DNA of 64,000 nucleotides from Rhodobium orientis (GCF_003258835.1 NZ_NPEV01000015.1:21024-85023); one strand, 5' to 3'; positions 29,033 through 39,503 are shown, counted from the first letter of the stretch. Notes: generated from the letters alone by a model not told the origin. Made by a program: numbers and translations.

Positions 29033-29869
29033 TTATCCCGAAGTGCGTTTGGCGTCGGCTTCCCGGACCTTCTGCCAGGAATTGCGCTGCGAGAGCATGC
29101 CGCGCAAATAGGCGATGTTGGCCTCCGCCTGGCGCGGGTCGAGCTCGTCGCGGGCGATCTTTTCCGCCTCGTCGAACTTGCCGGAAAGACCGAGGACGAG
29201 GGCAAGGTTCTGGCGCACCCGGCTGTCGGATCCCGGCTGGGCGACGGCTTGGCGCAGCACCGCTTCGGCCTTGTTGAGATCGCCGGAGAGCACGTAGGAA
29301 AGGCCTTCATTGTTTAGGACGGAAGGCTCGTTCGGCCGGATCTTCAGCGCCTGGGCGTATTTGGCGCGAGCCTCGGCATTGGCACCGGTCTGGTCGAGGA
29401 TCGCGCCCTCGGCCGACAACAGCCGCCAGTCCGGCTGGTCCGGGCTGTGCGCGGCGCGGATCACCTTCATCGCCTCGCTGAAGCGGCCCTTGGCGGCCAG
29501 CGCCTTGCCGTAGGCGGCGGCGATCTGGCGGTCCTTCTGGTGCTTGATGGTCGCCTTGCGCAAGACCGCGATGGCCTGGTCGAGCTGGCCGTTCATCCTG
29601 AGCACGGTGGCATAGTTCAGCGCGATCTCCGGATCGTCCGGATCGGAGGAATAGCGCCTGCCCCATTTCTCGACCGCGGCGCTGACCTCGGCTGCCGAAT
29701 AGTCCTTGCCGCCATAGCTTGCGCCGGTGGCATCGGTATGGGAGCCGAGCGACGCCTTTTTCTTGGAGGCGCAGGCCGACACGGCCAGCGCCAGCGCGAT
29801 CGACAGCACCAGCCCGCCGGTGGCGGGGCTTTTGGCAAGGCGGCGAAGGGAAGATATGGACATCGTCAT
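29033..29869 (-). CDS. TadD-like TPR lipoprotein
   Basis: 278 residues. A lipoprotein-type signal ends LALAVSACAS with Cys at residue 32, and the mature protein is a run of tetratricopeptide repeats, for example SDPDDPEIALNYATVLRMNG and RPNEPSVLNNEGLSYVLSGD. TadD proteins act as pilotins for the Tad secretin. The gene is convergent with the cpa/tad operon and has its own terminator. Two ATG codons (29869 and 29863) are possible starts. A CtrA-like box lies about 61 bases upstream. Confidence 0.85.
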   Translation of the reverse strand: MTMSISSLRRLAKSPATGGLVLSIALALAVSACASKKKASLGSHTDATGASYGGKDYSAAEVSAAVEKWGRRYSSDPDDPEIALNYATVLRMNGQLDQAIAVLRKATIKHQKDRQIAAAYGKALAAKGRFSEAMKVIRAAHSPDQPDWRLLSAEGAILDQTGANAEARAKYAQALKIRPNEPSVLNNEGLSYVLSGDLNKAEAVLRQAVAQPGSDSRVRQNLALVLGLSGKFDEAEKIARDELDPRQAEANIAYLRGMLSQRNSWQKVREADAKRTSG

Positions 29870-29922
29870 CTCTGGCCATTACGGCTTTTCGGAACCGGAT
29901 GAGCTTTCCCGATCAATAGTCT

Positions 29923-29946
29923 GTTAACCCTAATAGTTGGTTAACC
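29923..29946. promoter_or_regulatory. Two GTTAAC palindromes and a CtrA-like box between tadD and pepA-like genes
   Basis: The self-complementary GTTAAC occurs at 29923-29928 and 29940-29945, 17 bases apart. Read on the minus strand, 29944-29930 gives TTAA-N7-TTAG, one mismatch from the CtrA half-site pair TTAA-N7-TTAA. It is placed about 61 bases before the TPR gene start, like the box before cpaB. Confidence 0.4.
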
Positions 29947-29997
29947 GGGCCGCCCGTCCGCCGAGGTTCCGTCTGCCCGCCGAGGAGTTCTCCGCCG

Positions 29998-31407
29998 ATG
30001 TCCGTTACCCTGCCTGACTGCCTGGTCGCCGCGTCCGATCCCGCCGCCGAAGCGGCCGTCCCGGTTCTTTTCCTCGGACCTGAAAACCTGGAAGAAACCC
30101 TTGCCGGCGGCACCGGCATGGCCCGCGCCTGGGTCGCGGCGAACGGTTTCAAGGCGGGTGCCGGCGCGCTCCTGACCATCCCCGACGAGACCGGCGCGCC
30201 CGCCGCCGTCCTCTTCGGCCTCGGCAAGCCTGAGGTCCGCGCCGAGACACCGTCCCTTGCCGGCAAGCTGGCGACCGGCCTTGCCGACGGCGTCTATCGC
30301 CTGGAAGGGGAGGTGGACGACCTTGAGGCGGCGATCCTCGCCTTTGCCCTCGGCGCCTACCGGTTCGACCTCTACGCCAGGAAATCGGCCCGCTCCGTCC
30401 GCCTCGTCGTGCCCGAGACCGTCGATGCCGAGGTGCTGTCCCGCACCGTTGCGGCCGTTACGCTGGTCCGCGACCTCGTCAACACCCCGGCCAACGACCT
30501 CGGCCCGGCCGAGATCGCCGATGCGGCGGAAAAACTCGCCGAAGCGCACGGGGCCGAGTTCAAGGTCACCGTCGGCGACGAGCTTCTGGACAAGAACTTC
30601 CCGATGATCCACGCCGTCGGCCGGGCCAGCACCTCCGCGCCGCGGCTCATCGACATCGCCTGGGGCGACGAGGCGGCGCCGAAGGTGACGCTGGTCGGCA
30701 AGGGCGTTGCCTTCGATACCGGCGGCCTCAACCTCAAGCCCGGCACCTCCATGGCGCTGATGAAGAAGGACATGGGCGGTGCTGCCAACGTCCTTGGCCT
30801 CGCCTCCATGATCATGGCGGCCAAACTGCCGGTGCGCCTGCGCGTGCTCATCCCGGCGGTGGAGAACTCCGTCGCCGGCAACGCGTTCAGGCCCGGCGAC
30901 GTGCTTTCGAGCCGCAAGGGGCTGACGGTGGAGATCGGCAACACCGACGCCGAGGGCCGGCTGGTGCTCGCCGATGCGCTGGCGCTCGCCGACGAGGAGG
31001 AGCCGGAACTCGTCCTCGACCTTGCAACCCTCACCGGTGCCGCCCGCGTCGCCCTCGGCACCGACCTGCCGCCTTTTTACACCGACGATGAGGATCTGGC
31101 CGCCGCCGTCGCTGAGGCCGCCGAGGCGACCGCCGACCCGCTCTGGCGCATGCCCCTGTGGAAACCCTACAAGAAGCTGCTGGAGTCCAAGATCGCCGAC
31201 ATCAACCACATCTCCAGCGGCGGCTTTGCCGGCTCCATGACGGCGGCCCTTTTCCTCGCGCGCTTCGTGGAAAAGGCGAAAAGCTGGGCCCATTTCGACA
31301 TCTACGCCTGGTGCCCGGCCGGCAAGACCGGGCGCCCCGAGGGTGGCGAGGCGCAGGCCATCCGCGCCCTCTTCAAGGTTCTGTCCGACCGCTATCCGCC
31401 GGCCTGA
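29998..31407 (+). CDS. Leucyl aminopeptidase family protein (M17)
   Basis: A 469-residue cytosolic metallo-aminopeptidase of family M17. The active-site block is complete: GKGVAFDTGGLNLKP (Lys and Asp metal ligands), DMGGAAN, and the signature NTDAEGRLVLADALALA with the second cluster of metal ligands and the catalytic Arg. The N-terminal regulatory domain is somewhat short, as in the many alphaproteobacterial paralogues that are not the PepA/XerA DNA-binding form. It releases N-terminal residues from peptides during protein turnover. The upstream region is shared with the divergent TadD-like gene; GAGGAG precedes the ATG. Confidence 0.9.
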   Translation: MSVTLPDCLVAASDPAAEAAVPVLFLGPENLEETLAGGTGMARAWVAANGFKAGAGALLTIPDETGAPAAVLFGLGKPEVRAETPSLAGKLATGLADGVYRLEGEVDDLEAAILAFALGAYRFDLYARKSARSVRLVVPETVDAEVLSRTVAAVTLVRDLVNTPANDLGPAEIADAAEKLAEAHGAEFKVTVGDELLDKNFPMIHAVGRASTSAPRLIDIAWGDEAAPKVTLVGKGVAFDTGGLNLKPGTSMALMKKDMGGAANVLGLASMIMAAKLPVRLRVLIPAVENSVAGNAFRPGDVLSSRKGLTVEIGNTDAEGRLVLADALALADEEEPELVLDLATLTGAARVALGTDLPPFYTDDEDLAAAVAEAAEATADPLWRMPLWKPYKKLLESKIADINHISSGGFAGSMTAALFLARFVEKAKSWAHFDIYAWCPAGKTGRPEGGEAQAIRALFKVLSDRYPPA

Positions 31408-31556
31408 TCCGAAAACCCCGAACGCCGCCCTTGCCAAGGACGGCGCTTCCGTCGAAAACTGTCTCGGGCCCGAAATGATCGGGCCGGCGACGGTCCTTCC
31501 CGCGCGTCGCCGGTCCGATGCGACAATTCGGTCAGTTGCGAGAGTGTGCGTATCCG

Positions 31557-31907
31557 ATGACCGTTGAAATTCGCCCGAGCCAGGCGCTGAAACTCTGGCA
31601 TGACGTGACGCTCGACCTTGTGCGTGGCGGCGATGCCGACCTTTCGGCGCGGCAGATGACGATCCTGATGACGGTCTATCTCGAAGCCCCGCCGCACACC
31701 GTGCGCGGCCTTGCCGAAAAGCTTGGCGTGACCAAGCCGGCAATCACGCGGGCGCTCGACACCATGGGCCGCCTGAAGCTCGTCGCCCGCCGCCGCGACG
31801 ACAAGGACCGGCGCAACGTCATCGTCCAGCGCACGGTGGAGGGCGCGCTGTATCTGGAACGCGTTGGCGACCTGATCGTCGCCAAGGCAGGAGCGCTGCC
31901 GCGATGA
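31557..31907 (+). CDS. MarR family transcriptional regulator
   Basis: 116 residues with a winged helix-turn-helix of the MarR type: the recognition region is VRGLAEKLGVTKPAITRALDT and the wing is RRDDKDRRNVIVQRT. MarR proteins bind palindromic DNA as dimers and are usually released by small ligands. I chose the ATG at 31557 (MTVEIRPSQALKLW) because this is where the domain begins; an ATG 39 bases upstream would add a poorly supported extension. The stop codon overlaps the start of the next gene (ATGA), so the regulator and the NlpC/P60 hydrolase are translationally coupled. Confidence 0.88.
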   Translation: MTVEIRPSQALKLWHDVTLDLVRGGDADLSARQMTILMTVYLEAPPHTVRGLAEKLGVTKPAITRALDTMGRLKLVARRRDDKDRRNVIVQRTVEGALYLERVGDLIVAKAGALPR

Positions 31908-32767
31908 CAGAATTCGACCGCCGCCGCCATCCGGTCCGCCCGGATCTCGCCGCCGAGGCCTATCGCGGCCGCGTCGAGGCCGGCATTTTTGCCGAAGGCA
32001 TCGAGCGCCGCGTCAATGCCGACGCCATACCGCTCAGGCCCGAGGCCGACGAGCGGTCGCCCATCGACACCGAGGCCCTCTTCGGGGAGACATTCACGGT
32101 CTTTGAAGAGGGCGATGCCTGGTGCTGGGGCCAGCTTGCCACCGACGGCTATGTCGGCTGGCTGCCGGCCGGCGCCCTCGGCATCCCCGGCCCCGAGCCG
32201 ACCCACCGGGTCGCGGCGCTCAGGAGCTATCGCTATCCGCAGCCGGAACTGAAGCTGCCGCCGCTCGGGCTCCTCTCCATGGGCTCCCGCGTCACGGTCG
32301 TCGGCGAGGAGAGGGTCCGCGACCTCGACTACGCCGTCCTTGCCGACGGCACCGCCATGGTCTCCCGTCACCTGATGCCCGTCGGCGAGGCCGAGCCGGA
32401 CTGGGTCGCGGTTGCCGAGCGCTTTGCCGGCACGCCGTACCTGTGGGGCGGGCGCACCAGCCTCGGCCTCGACTGCTCGGCGCTGATCCAGATTGCCTGC
32501 CAGGCCGCCGGCATCGACGCGCCGCGCGATTCCGACATGCAGGAGGACGAGCTCGGCAGCCGCATGAACAACGAAAAGGCCTGCGCCATGCCGTGTCGCG
32601 GCGACCTTTATTTCTGGAAGGGCCATGTCGGCGTGTTGAGCGATCCGCAGACCCTGCTCCACGCCAACGGCTTCACCATGACGGTGGCGTATGAGCCGCT
32701 TGCCGCGGTCACGCGGCGCCTGGAAGAAGCCGGCCTCCCCGTCACCGCGATCAGGCGCATTGCGTGA
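31904..32767 (+). CDS. NlpC/P60 family cell-wall hydrolase with N-terminal SH3 domains
   Basis: 287 residues, no signal peptide visible. The N-terminal half carries two SH3-like regions (GETFTVFEEGDAWCWGQLAT, YVGWLP), as in bacterial dipeptidyl-peptidase VI-like enzymes. The C-terminal NlpC/P60 domain has the catalytic Cys near residue 190 in GLDCSALIQ and the His in GHVGVL. The family cleaves the gamma-D-Glu-diamino acid bond of murein peptides, mostly recycled ones when the enzyme is cytoplasmic. It overlaps the MarR gene by four bases, and a paired repeat lies immediately downstream. Confidence 0.87.
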   Translation: MTEFDRRRHPVRPDLAAEAYRGRVEAGIFAEGIERRVNADAIPLRPEADERSPIDTEALFGETFTVFEEGDAWCWGQLATDGYVGWLPAGALGIPGPEPTHRVAALRSYRYPQPELKLPPLGLLSMGSRVTVVGEERVRDLDYAVLADGTAMVSRHLMPVGEAEPDWVAVAERFAGTPYLWGGRTSLGLDCSALIQIACQAAGIDAPRDSDMQEDELGSRMNNEKACAMPCRGDLYFWKGHVGVLSDPQTLLHANGFTMTVAYEPLAAVTRRLEEAGLPVTAIRRIA

Positions 32768-32811
32768 GAGGCGGCGGAGCGAATTTGCCGGGTTTCAAAC
32801 GTAAAACACGG

Positions 32812-32912
32812 CGTCATCGCGAGGAGCCGAAGGCGACGCGGCGATCCAGAGCCGCTTGCTCCGAGCGTGGAGCCCTGGATTGCCGCACTCGCTGCGCTCG
32901 TTCGCAATGACG
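32812..32912. repeat. Paired REP-like element, copy B
   Basis: The direct copy 32812-32849 (starts CGTCATCGCGAGGAGCCGA, ends GCGATCCAG) and inverted copy 32875-32912 (starts CTGGATTGCCGC, ends TTCGCAATGACG) face each other across 25 bases. It sits between the converging NlpC/P60 and GhrA-like genes and can form a long stem-loop. Confidence 0.7.
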
Positions 32913-32934
32913 GCCGTCCGGCGCAAACCCTGCC

Positions 32935-33885
32935 TCAATACCCCCGCGTCCGGTCCACCACATTGACCAGTTCCCCGCCGGCCTCGAACGTTTCCATCTG
33001 GTCGAAGACGTAGGAAATCAGGTGGTCCGGGTCGCTCTCCGCCGCCACGTGGGGGGTGAGGATGGCGCGGGGGTGGCCCCAGAGCGGGCTCGCCTCCACC
33101 AGCGGCTCGGTCTCGAAGACATCGAGGCTGACGCCTGCGAGCGTGCCGTCGTCGAGCGCGCGGGCGATGTCGGCCTCCACCTGCGACTTGCCGCGCCCGG
33201 CATTGATGACGACGGGACCCTCGATCCGGCCGTCGCGGGCGAGCCTGGAGAAGAGATCGGCGTTGAGAATGCCTTCGGTTGCCGGCGTCATCGGCAGCAG
33301 GCAGACGAGGATGGCGGTGCGGGCAAGGAAAGCCCCAAACCCGGCATCGCCGGCAAAGCAGGCGACGCCCTCGATGGTCTTCTCGCTGCGGCTCCAGCCG
33401 GCGACGTCGTAGCCGAGGCGCCGCAGCATTTCGGCGGCATCGCGGCCGAGCTCGCCAAGGCCCATGACGCCGACGCGCACGTCCTTTGCCATCGGACAGC
33501 GATGGGCGCGCCATTCCCGGTGCCGCTGCTGGTCCAGGTAGCGCAGTTGGTCCCGGTGATGGGTCAGCACCTGCAGCACCACCCATTCGGTCATCCGCCG
33601 CGTCAGGCTCGGATCGACCACCCGCACGATCGGGACGTCGGGGACGTCGGGGTCGGCCATCAGATGGTCGACGCCGGCGCCGAGCCAGAAGATGACCTCA
33701 AGATTGGGAAGATCGGCGACGATGCCGTGCGGCGCCTGCCAGAGGAGGGCGTAGCGCACGGCTTCAGGGTCGTCGACTACGCCGTCCGCGCCGGCCGATT
33801 GCAGCGCCCGGCCCGGCGCGCGTTCGCGGATGCGCCCCATCCAGACGTCCTGGTCCCAGCGGGGCGCGGAAAAAAGCACGGTCAT
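32935..33885 (-). CDS. D-isomer-specific 2-hydroxyacid dehydrogenase (glyoxylate/hydroxypyruvate reductase A type)
   Basis: 316 residues of the GhrA-like branch. The NAD(P)-binding fold opens with VGVMGLGELGRDAAEML, the substrate-binding Arg lies in INAGRGK, and the catalytic His is in LTPHVAA. GhrA reduces glyoxylate and hydroxypyruvate to glycolate and glycerate in the cytoplasm. The start is placed at the ATG giving MTVLFSAPRWDQDVW; the frame is open further upstream, but that part would overlap the end of rmuC. It is encoded 16 bases after rmuC and likely cotranscribed. Confidence 0.9.
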   Translation of the reverse strand: MTVLFSAPRWDQDVWMGRIRERAPGRALQSAGADGVVDDPEAVRYALLWQAPHGIVADLPNLEVIFWLGAGVDHLMADPDVPDVPIVRVVDPSLTRRMTEWVVLQVLTHHRDQLRYLDQQRHREWRAHRCPMAKDVRVGVMGLGELGRDAAEMLRRLGYDVAGWSRSEKTIEGVACFAGDAGFGAFLARTAILVCLLPMTPATEGILNADLFSRLARDGRIEGPVVINAGRGKSQVEADIARALDDGTLAGVSLDVFETEPLVEASPLWGHPRAILTPHVAAESDPDHLISYVFDQMETFEAGGELVNVVDRTRGY

Positions 33886-33901
33886 TGGAGAGAATTCCTG
33901 T

Positions 33902-35077
33902 CTACTCGGCAGCGTTTTGCGAAGAGCTGCGGCCGGTCTCGCCGTCCCGCGGCACATCGTCGAATTCCAGTGCCTCGATCTTGCCGCCACGCTTGATGAT
34001 CTTGTCGCTGGAAATGAGGATCTGCTCCACGTCCTTTGTTGCCTGGCCGAAATGGTTCTGCAGCTTCAGGACCCGGTCGCGCAGCCGGTTGGTGTCGTCG
34101 GCAAGATGGGCGACCTCGCGCTGGATGACGAGGGCCTCCTCGCGCATGCGCACGTCGCGCAGCACCGTCTGCACGATCTGGATGGAAAGGACGAGCAGGG
34201 CAGGGGAGACGATGACGACCCGCGCCCGGTGCGCCTTCTGGACGATGTCGTCGAAATGCTCGTGCAGATCGGCAAAGATCGCCTCCGACGGCACGAACAA
34301 GAACGCGGTGTCCTGGGTCTCGCCGGGAATGAAGTAGCGCTCGGAAATATCCTGCACGTGCTTTGAGATGTCGCGCCGCACCTGCTGTGCCGCCTGCTGT
34401 GCCCGTTCCGGCGTTTCCGCCTCGCGGAACCGGGTGAAGCCTTCCAGCGGGAACTTGGCGTCGACGACGAGGCCCGGCGCCTCATTCGGCATGTGGATCA
34501 GGCAGTCGGGCCGCGTACCGGTGCTCAGCGTTGCCTGCAGCGTGTAGCTGCCGGCCGGCAGGCCGTCGGAGATGATCGCCTCCATGCGCCCCTGGCCGAA
34601 GGCTCCGCGGGTCTGCTTGTTGGCGAGCACCTGCTGCAGGCCGGAGACCTGGCCGGTCAGGTCCTGGATCGACTTCTGCGCCCGGTCGATCAGCGCCAGC
34701 CGCTCGTTGAGCTGGCTGAGGTTGGTTTGCGTGTCCTTGGAGCTCTGCGACATCGACTGGCCGAGCCGGTGGCCGAGGCCGTCGAGCCGCTCTGCCAGCG
34801 CCCGCGTCAGGTCCGACTGGCGCGAGCCGAACACCTCGGCCATGGTCTGCATGCGCCCGGTCATTTCCGACTGGGTCTTCAGAAGATCGGCGATGCGCGC
34901 TTCCATCTCGTGGCCACGCTCCGCCGCGGCCGCTTCCGCCTCGGCCCGGGCCCTCGCATTGCGCCAAAGCGCCACGGTCATGACCAGGAGGATGAGGAAG
35001 AAGAGGCCGGCAACGGCGATAACCGCCTCGCCGGTGGAGACGGCGCGGTCCCCGATAAGCAACAAGGTCTCGTTCAT
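33902..35077 (-). CDS. rmuC: DNA recombination protein RmuC
   Basis: 391 residues. An N-terminal membrane helix (about 19-40, VIAVAGLFFLILLVMTVAL) is followed by a coiled-coil region rich in Glu, Ala and Gln (45-160) and then the RmuC nuclease-like domain with VVDAKFPLEGF, ERYFIPGETQDTAFLFVPSE and FADLHEHFDDIVQKA. RmuC limits DNA inversions and is predicted to be a PD-(D/E)XK-like nuclease. I chose the ATG at 35077; an upstream extension of 21 residues has no support. It diverges from def with about 100 bases between the starts. Confidence 0.9.
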   Translation of the reverse strand: MNETLLLIGDRAVSTGEAVIAVAGLFFLILLVMTVALWRNARARAEAEAAAAERGHEMEARIADLLKTQSEMTGRMQTMAEVFGSRQSDLTRALAERLDGLGHRLGQSMSQSSKDTQTNLSQLNERLALIDRAQKSIQDLTGQVSGLQQVLANKQTRGAFGQGRMEAIISDGLPAGSYTLQATLSTGTRPDCLIHMPNEAPGLVVDAKFPLEGFTRFREAETPERAQQAAQQVRRDISKHVQDISERYFIPGETQDTAFLFVPSEAIFADLHEHFDDIVQKAHRARVVIVSPALLVLSIQIVQTVLRDVRMREEALVIQREVAHLADDTNRLRDRVLKLQNHFGQATKDVEQILISSDKIIKRGGKIEALEFDDVPRDGETGRSSSQNAAE

Positions 35078-35178
35078 GAAACAAAGATAGAACGATTCGG
35101 GGCGGCGTTCGACATCCAACGCGTGCATTCGCGCGTACAAAGTTGACCATTAAAAACGGATTGCCTATTTCTAACCCC

Positions 35179-35715
35179 ATGGCCAAGCTCGATATCATAA
35201 CCCTGCCCGATCCCCGCCTCCGGCTGGTTTGCGAACCGGTGAAAGAGGTCGACGACACCATTCGCCAGCTCATGGACGACATGCTGGAGACGATGTACGA
35301 CGCGCCGGGCATCGGCCTTGCCGCGATCCAGGTCGCCGTGCCGAAGCGGGTGATCGTCGTCGACGTCGCCGGAAAGGACGAGGAGGAGAACCCGATCTGC
35401 CTCGCCAACCCGGAAATCCTCTGGAAGTCCGAGGAGACCAAGGTCTACCAGGAAGGTTGCCTGTCGATCCCGGACTATTACGAGGATGTCGAGCGCCCGG
35501 ACCGCATCCGGGTCAGGTTCCTCGGCTATGACAACACCTGGCAGGAGATCGAGGCCGACGGCGTTCTTGCGGTCTGCATCCAGCACGAGATCGACCATCT
35601 CGATGGTGGCCTCTTCATCGACTACCTGTCGAAGCTGAAGCGCGACCGGGTCGTCAAGAAGTTCAAGAAATACGCCCGCCAGGACGTCAAGTTCGAAAAG
35701 GTCGGCGCGGCGTAA
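35179..35715 (+). CDS. def: Peptide deformylase
   Basis: 178 residues. All three active-site motifs are present: GIGLAAIQV (about 44-52), EGCLSIP with Cys94, and QHEIDHLDG with His136, Glu137 and His140, which bind Fe2+. It removes the N-formyl group from nascent proteins in the cytoplasm. The ATG at 35179 matches the family start [12 protein letters not shown]; a TTG 36 bases upstream is not needed. It is followed after 180 bases by fmt, whose product makes the formylated initiator, the usual bacterial pairing. Confidence 0.95.
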   Translation: MAKLDIITLPDPRLRLVCEPVKEVDDTIRQLMDDMLETMYDAPGIGLAAIQVAVPKRVIVVDVAGKDEEENPICLANPEILWKSEETKVYQEGCLSIPDYYEDVERPDRIRVRFLGYDNTWQEIEADGVLAVCIQHEIDHLDGGLFIDYLSKLKRDRVVKKFKKYARQDVKFEKVGAA

Positions 35716-35897
35716 GGCTCCCGGTTCACTGAACATACTGTTTGGCTGTGATGGTGATGGCCATTGCCCGCCACACCGGCTTTGCCGTTGCGACACGAAA
35801 CCTCGGTGATTTCGAGGGGCTCGGGCTTGCTCTCGTCGACCCGTTTGATAAACCGGCCTGACCGACCACGAACCGCCGGGAAGGCGCGCTGCCAGCC

Positions 35898-36830
35898 ATG
35901 CCCCTCAAGATCGCCTTCATGGGAACGCCGGATTTTTCCGTGCCGACGCTGGTGGAAATCCTCGGCCAGGGCCACGAGATCGCCGCCGTCTACACGCGCG
36001 CTCCGCGGCCGGCCGGTCGCGGCATGGACGAACGTAAATCCCCGGTACACGAAAAGGCCGAGGCCTTCGGCATTCCGGTCCGCACGCCCAAGACCCTGCG
36101 CGACGCGGACGAGCAGGCGCGCTTTGCCGAACTCGGCGTGGACGCCGCCGTGGTCGTCGCCTACGGACTGATTCTGCCGGCGCCCGTGCTCGAGGCCCCG
36201 GCCCATGGCTGCCTCAACCTGCATGCCTCGCTGCTGCCGCGCTGGCGCGGCGCCGCGCCCATCAACCGGGCGATCATGGCCGGCGACGAGGCCACCGGCG
36301 TCATGGTCATGCGCATGGAGGAGGGGCTCGACACCGGCCCGGTCTGCATGTCCGAAGAGGTTGCGATCACACGGGAAATGACCGCAGGCCAACTGCACGA
36401 CCGGCTCGCGCGGCTCGGCGGTGACCTGATGGTCCGGGCGCTTGCCGCGCTGGAGCGCGACGCCCTGTCCTGCACCCCGCAATCGGGGGACGGCGTCACC
36501 TACGCGAAAAAAATCGACAAGGCCGAGACACGTATACACTGGACGCGGACCGCCGATGAGTTGCATGATCACGTCCGTGGCCTCTCGCCATTCCCGGGTG
36601 CCTGGTGCGAGATGGCCCGCGGCGGCAAGACGGAGCGGATCAAGGTTCTGCGCACCGAGCCCGCCGAGGGGACAGGAGTACCCGGAACGCTGCTCGACGA
36701 CGCACTGACAATCGCCTGCGGTGACGGAGCCATCCGGCTGCTGGAGGTTCAGCGCGCCGGCAAGGCGGCGATGTCTGCAGAGGCCTTCCTGCGCGGTGCC
36801 GGTCTGACGGTCGGCTCCGTGCTCCGGTAA
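35898..36830 (+). CDS. fmt: Methionyl-tRNA formyltransferase
   Basis: 310 residues. The formyl-transfer domain has [10 protein letters not shown], catalytic Asn107 and His109 in [17 protein letters not shown], and Asp145 in EGLDTGPV; the C-terminal tRNA-binding domain follows from about residue 205. It formylates initiator Met-tRNA using 10-formyl-tetrahydrofolate. It lies downstream of def and upstream of a GNAT gene and truA, an arrangement common in rhizobia. Confidence 0.95.
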   Translation: MPLKIAFMGTPDFSVPTLVEILGQGHEIAAVYTRAPRPAGRGMDERKSPVHEKAEAFGIPVRTPKTLRDADEQARFAELGVDAAVVVAYGLILPAPVLEAPAHGCLNLHASLLPRWRGAAPINRAIMAGDEATGVMVMRMEEGLDTGPVCMSEEVAITREMTAGQLHDRLARLGGDLMVRALAALERDALSCTPQSGDGVTYAKKIDKAETRIHWTRTADELHDHVRGLSPFPGAWCEMARGGKTERIKVLRTEPAEGTGVPGTLLDDALTIACGDGAIRLLEVQRAGKAAMSAEAFLRGAGLTVGSVLR

Positions 36831-36848
36831 CAGACGGAGGGGGCCGTC

Positions 36849-37400
36849 ATGACCGAACCCGCCGACCTGATCGTTCGCGAGGAGCACATCGCCGAGCGCT
36901 CGTCCGTGGTCCGCCTTTTGTGCGATGCCTTCGGCAAGATCGACGACGCCCAGCTCACCGAGGACCTGCACCGCGACGGTGACGTCCTCGTCGGCCTCGT
37001 CGCCGAGGCGGACGGCGACATCGTCGGCTACGTCCTGTTCTCGCGCGTCGTCATCGACACCCTGCAAGGGCCCGTTCCTGCCGTGACGCTTGCGCCGCTC
37101 GCCGTCGCCGAGGCCTATCGCCGGCGCGGCATCGGCGCCGCGCTCGTCGAACAGGGGCTCGGCCGCCTCGCCGCAAAGGGCGAGGACATCGTCTTCGTCA
37201 TCGGCCACCCCAGTTACTACCGGCGCTTCGGCTTTTCCTCAGAAGACGCCAAGGCGTTCCGCTGCCCGTGGTCGAAGGAGGCCGGCGAGGCCCATATGGT
37301 GCTGGCCCTGAAGTCCCGCAGCCTCGCCGACAAGGCCGGCAACGTCACCTACAGTCGCGGCTTCGAACGCTTCATTCCCGCCGGCGAAGCCTCGAGATAA
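36849..37400 (+). CDS. GNAT family N-acetyltransferase
   Basis: 183 residues with the acetyl-CoA-binding core: [20 protein letters not shown] (the R/Q-x-x-G-x-G/A loop is RRRGIGA) and a following [16 protein letters not shown], which marks the N-acetyltransferase group that acts on small molecules or protein N-termini. Substrate unknown. It is 18 bases after fmt and eight bases before truA, so it is part of the same transcript and probably carried along with these translation genes. Confidence 0.88.
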   Translation: MTEPADLIVREEHIAERSSVVRLLCDAFGKIDDAQLTEDLHRDGDVLVGLVAEADGDIVGYVLFSRVVIDTLQGPVPAVTLAPLAVAEAYRRRGIGAALVEQGLGRLAAKGEDIVFVIGHPSYYRRFGFSSEDAKAFRCPWSKEAGEAHMVLALKSRSLADKAGNVTYSRGFERFIPAGEASR

Positions 37401-37407
37401 TCGGATC

Positions 37408-38148
<741 letters not shown>

Positions 38149-38176
38149 AGGGTGCTTCTGCGTGAGGGGACGGCCG

Positions 38177-38270
38177 CTCTGGATTGCTTCGCTTTGCTCG
38201 CAATGACAGTTTTGTTTTTATTTTCAACGTCATTGCGAGGAGGCCGACAGGCCGACGCGGCAATCCAGAG
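38177..38270. repeat. Paired REP-like element, copy C
   Basis: The inverted copy (38177-38208, CTCTGGATTGCTTCGCTT then CTCGCAATGACA) and direct copy (38228-38270, CGTCATTGCGAGGAGGCC to GCAATCCAGAG) flank an AT-rich 19-base spacer. It is placed between convergent truA and the transglycosylase gene. Confidence 0.7.
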
Positions 38271-38300
38271 GCTCCATGCGAGGAATTGCACGGGCTTGTC

Positions 38301-39503
38301 CTACCGCCCGCCCAACCTTCGATAGATCTCCCGCCCGGCCCGGCCGGTGACCTCCATGCCGTAATGCGCCTCCGCCCGCTTGATGCCGGCGCGGGTTCCC
38401 TGGCCGACCTTGCCATCGGGTTCCCCGACATTGAAGCCGGCGCGGTTGAGGAGCTTCTGCAGCTCCAGCCGTTCCGCCCGTGACAGACCCCCGTCATTGG
38501 TCGGCCACGGTGTCTGGATCGGCCCGTAGCCGGCCAGCCGGTCGGCGAGGTGCGAGATGGCAAGGGCGTAGGATTCGGCGAGGTTATAGGAATAAATGGC
38601 GTTGAAGTTGCGGAAGACGAGGAACGCCGGCCCGCGCTTTCCGGCGGGAAGCAGCAGCCCCGCGTTGCCGCCATTGCCGAGCGGGCGGCCGTCGACCTTG
38701 GTGAGGCCGCGCTTGCGCCAGGTGGCGATGGAGGCCGTGCGCTTGCGACCCGAGGGGCCGCGATAGCCGTTCGGCAGCTTCACCTCCCAGAGGAAGGATT
38801 CGCCCGGCCGCCAGCCAGCCTTCCTGAGGAAGTTCGCGGTCGAGGCGAGCGCGTCGGGCACGGAGTTGATGAGGTCGCGCCGGCCGTCGCCGTCGCCGTC
38901 GACGGCGAGCCGTTTGTAGGTGGTCGGGATGAACTGGGTCTGGCCGAAGGCGCCGGCCCAGGAGCCGTAGAGCTGGTCGGGGCGCAGGTGATCGTCGCTG
39001 GCAAGCTTCAGTGCCGCAATGAGCTGCTGGCGGAAGAACTTCTGGCGCCGGCCGCCGACGCAGGTGAGGCTGGCCAGCGCATGCGGGATGTAGAAGTCGC
39101 CCTGGTCGCGGCCGTAATTGCTTTCGATGCCCCAGACCGCGGCGACCACGTGGCGGTCGACGCCGTAGCGCCGCTCAACGCCGCGCAGCACCCGGTCGTA
39201 TTTGCGCATCATCGCCTTGCCGTCGCGGATCCGCTGTTCGTCGACGAGGAAGGCCATGTAGTCCCAGATCGGCGTCTTGTGTTCCGGCTGCTTGCCGGAG
39301 AACCGCACGGCCTTTTCGTCGTAGCGGGCGCCGTCGAGCGCCGTGGAGGCGACCGAAGGACTGACCCCGGCGCGAATGGCGTCGCGCTTCAGCCCGGCGA
39401 CGCAGCTCTCAAACGAGGCCGCGGCCGGCCGCGCCACGGCCAGTACGGCCAGGGCGAGGGCAAGCGTCAGGCTGGTGCGTCGGGTTGTCGGTCGGCCGGG
39501 CAT
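38301..39503 (-). CDS. Lytic murein transglycosylase (MltB family) with C-terminal peptidoglycan-binding domain
   Basis: 400 residues. A signal peptide (to about ARPAAA, residue 28) precedes the MltB-like domain with catalytic Glu127 in VWGIESNYGR, then GSWAGAFGQTQFIPTTY and VDGDGDGRRDL. The C-terminal 60 residues (GLSRAERLELQKLLNRAGFN, VGQGTRAGIKR) form a peptidoglycan-binding-1 domain. It cleaves murein glycan strands with formation of anhydro-MurNAc in the periplasm. It has no lipobox, so it is soluble rather than a lipoprotein like E. coli MltB. Its 3' end faces truA. Confidence 0.9.
   Translation of the reverse strand: MPGRPTTRRTSLTLALALAVLAVARPAAASFESCVAGLKRDAIRAGVSPSVASTALDGARYDEKAVRFSGKQPEHKTPIWDYMAFLVDEQRIRDGKAMMRKYDRVLRGVERRYGVDRHVVAAVWGIESNYGRDQGDFYIPHALASLTCVGGRRQKFFRQQLIAALKLASDDHLRPDQLYGSWAGAFGQTQFIPTTYKRLAVDGDGDGRRDLINSVPDALASTANFLRKAGWRPGESFLWEVKLPNGYRGPSGRKRTASIATWRKRGLTKVDGRPLGNGGNAGLLLPAGKRGPAFLVFRNFNAIYSYNLAESYALAISHLADRLAGYGPIQTPWPTNDGGLSRAERLELQKLLNRAGFNVGEPDGKVGQGTRAGIKRAEAHYGMEVTGRAGREIYRRLGGR

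Noticed and set aside
27271..29277. 668-codon plus-strand frame running through tadB and tadC
   Set aside because: Out of frame with two real T2SSF proteins; Arg/Pro/His-rich translation typical of frame shadows.
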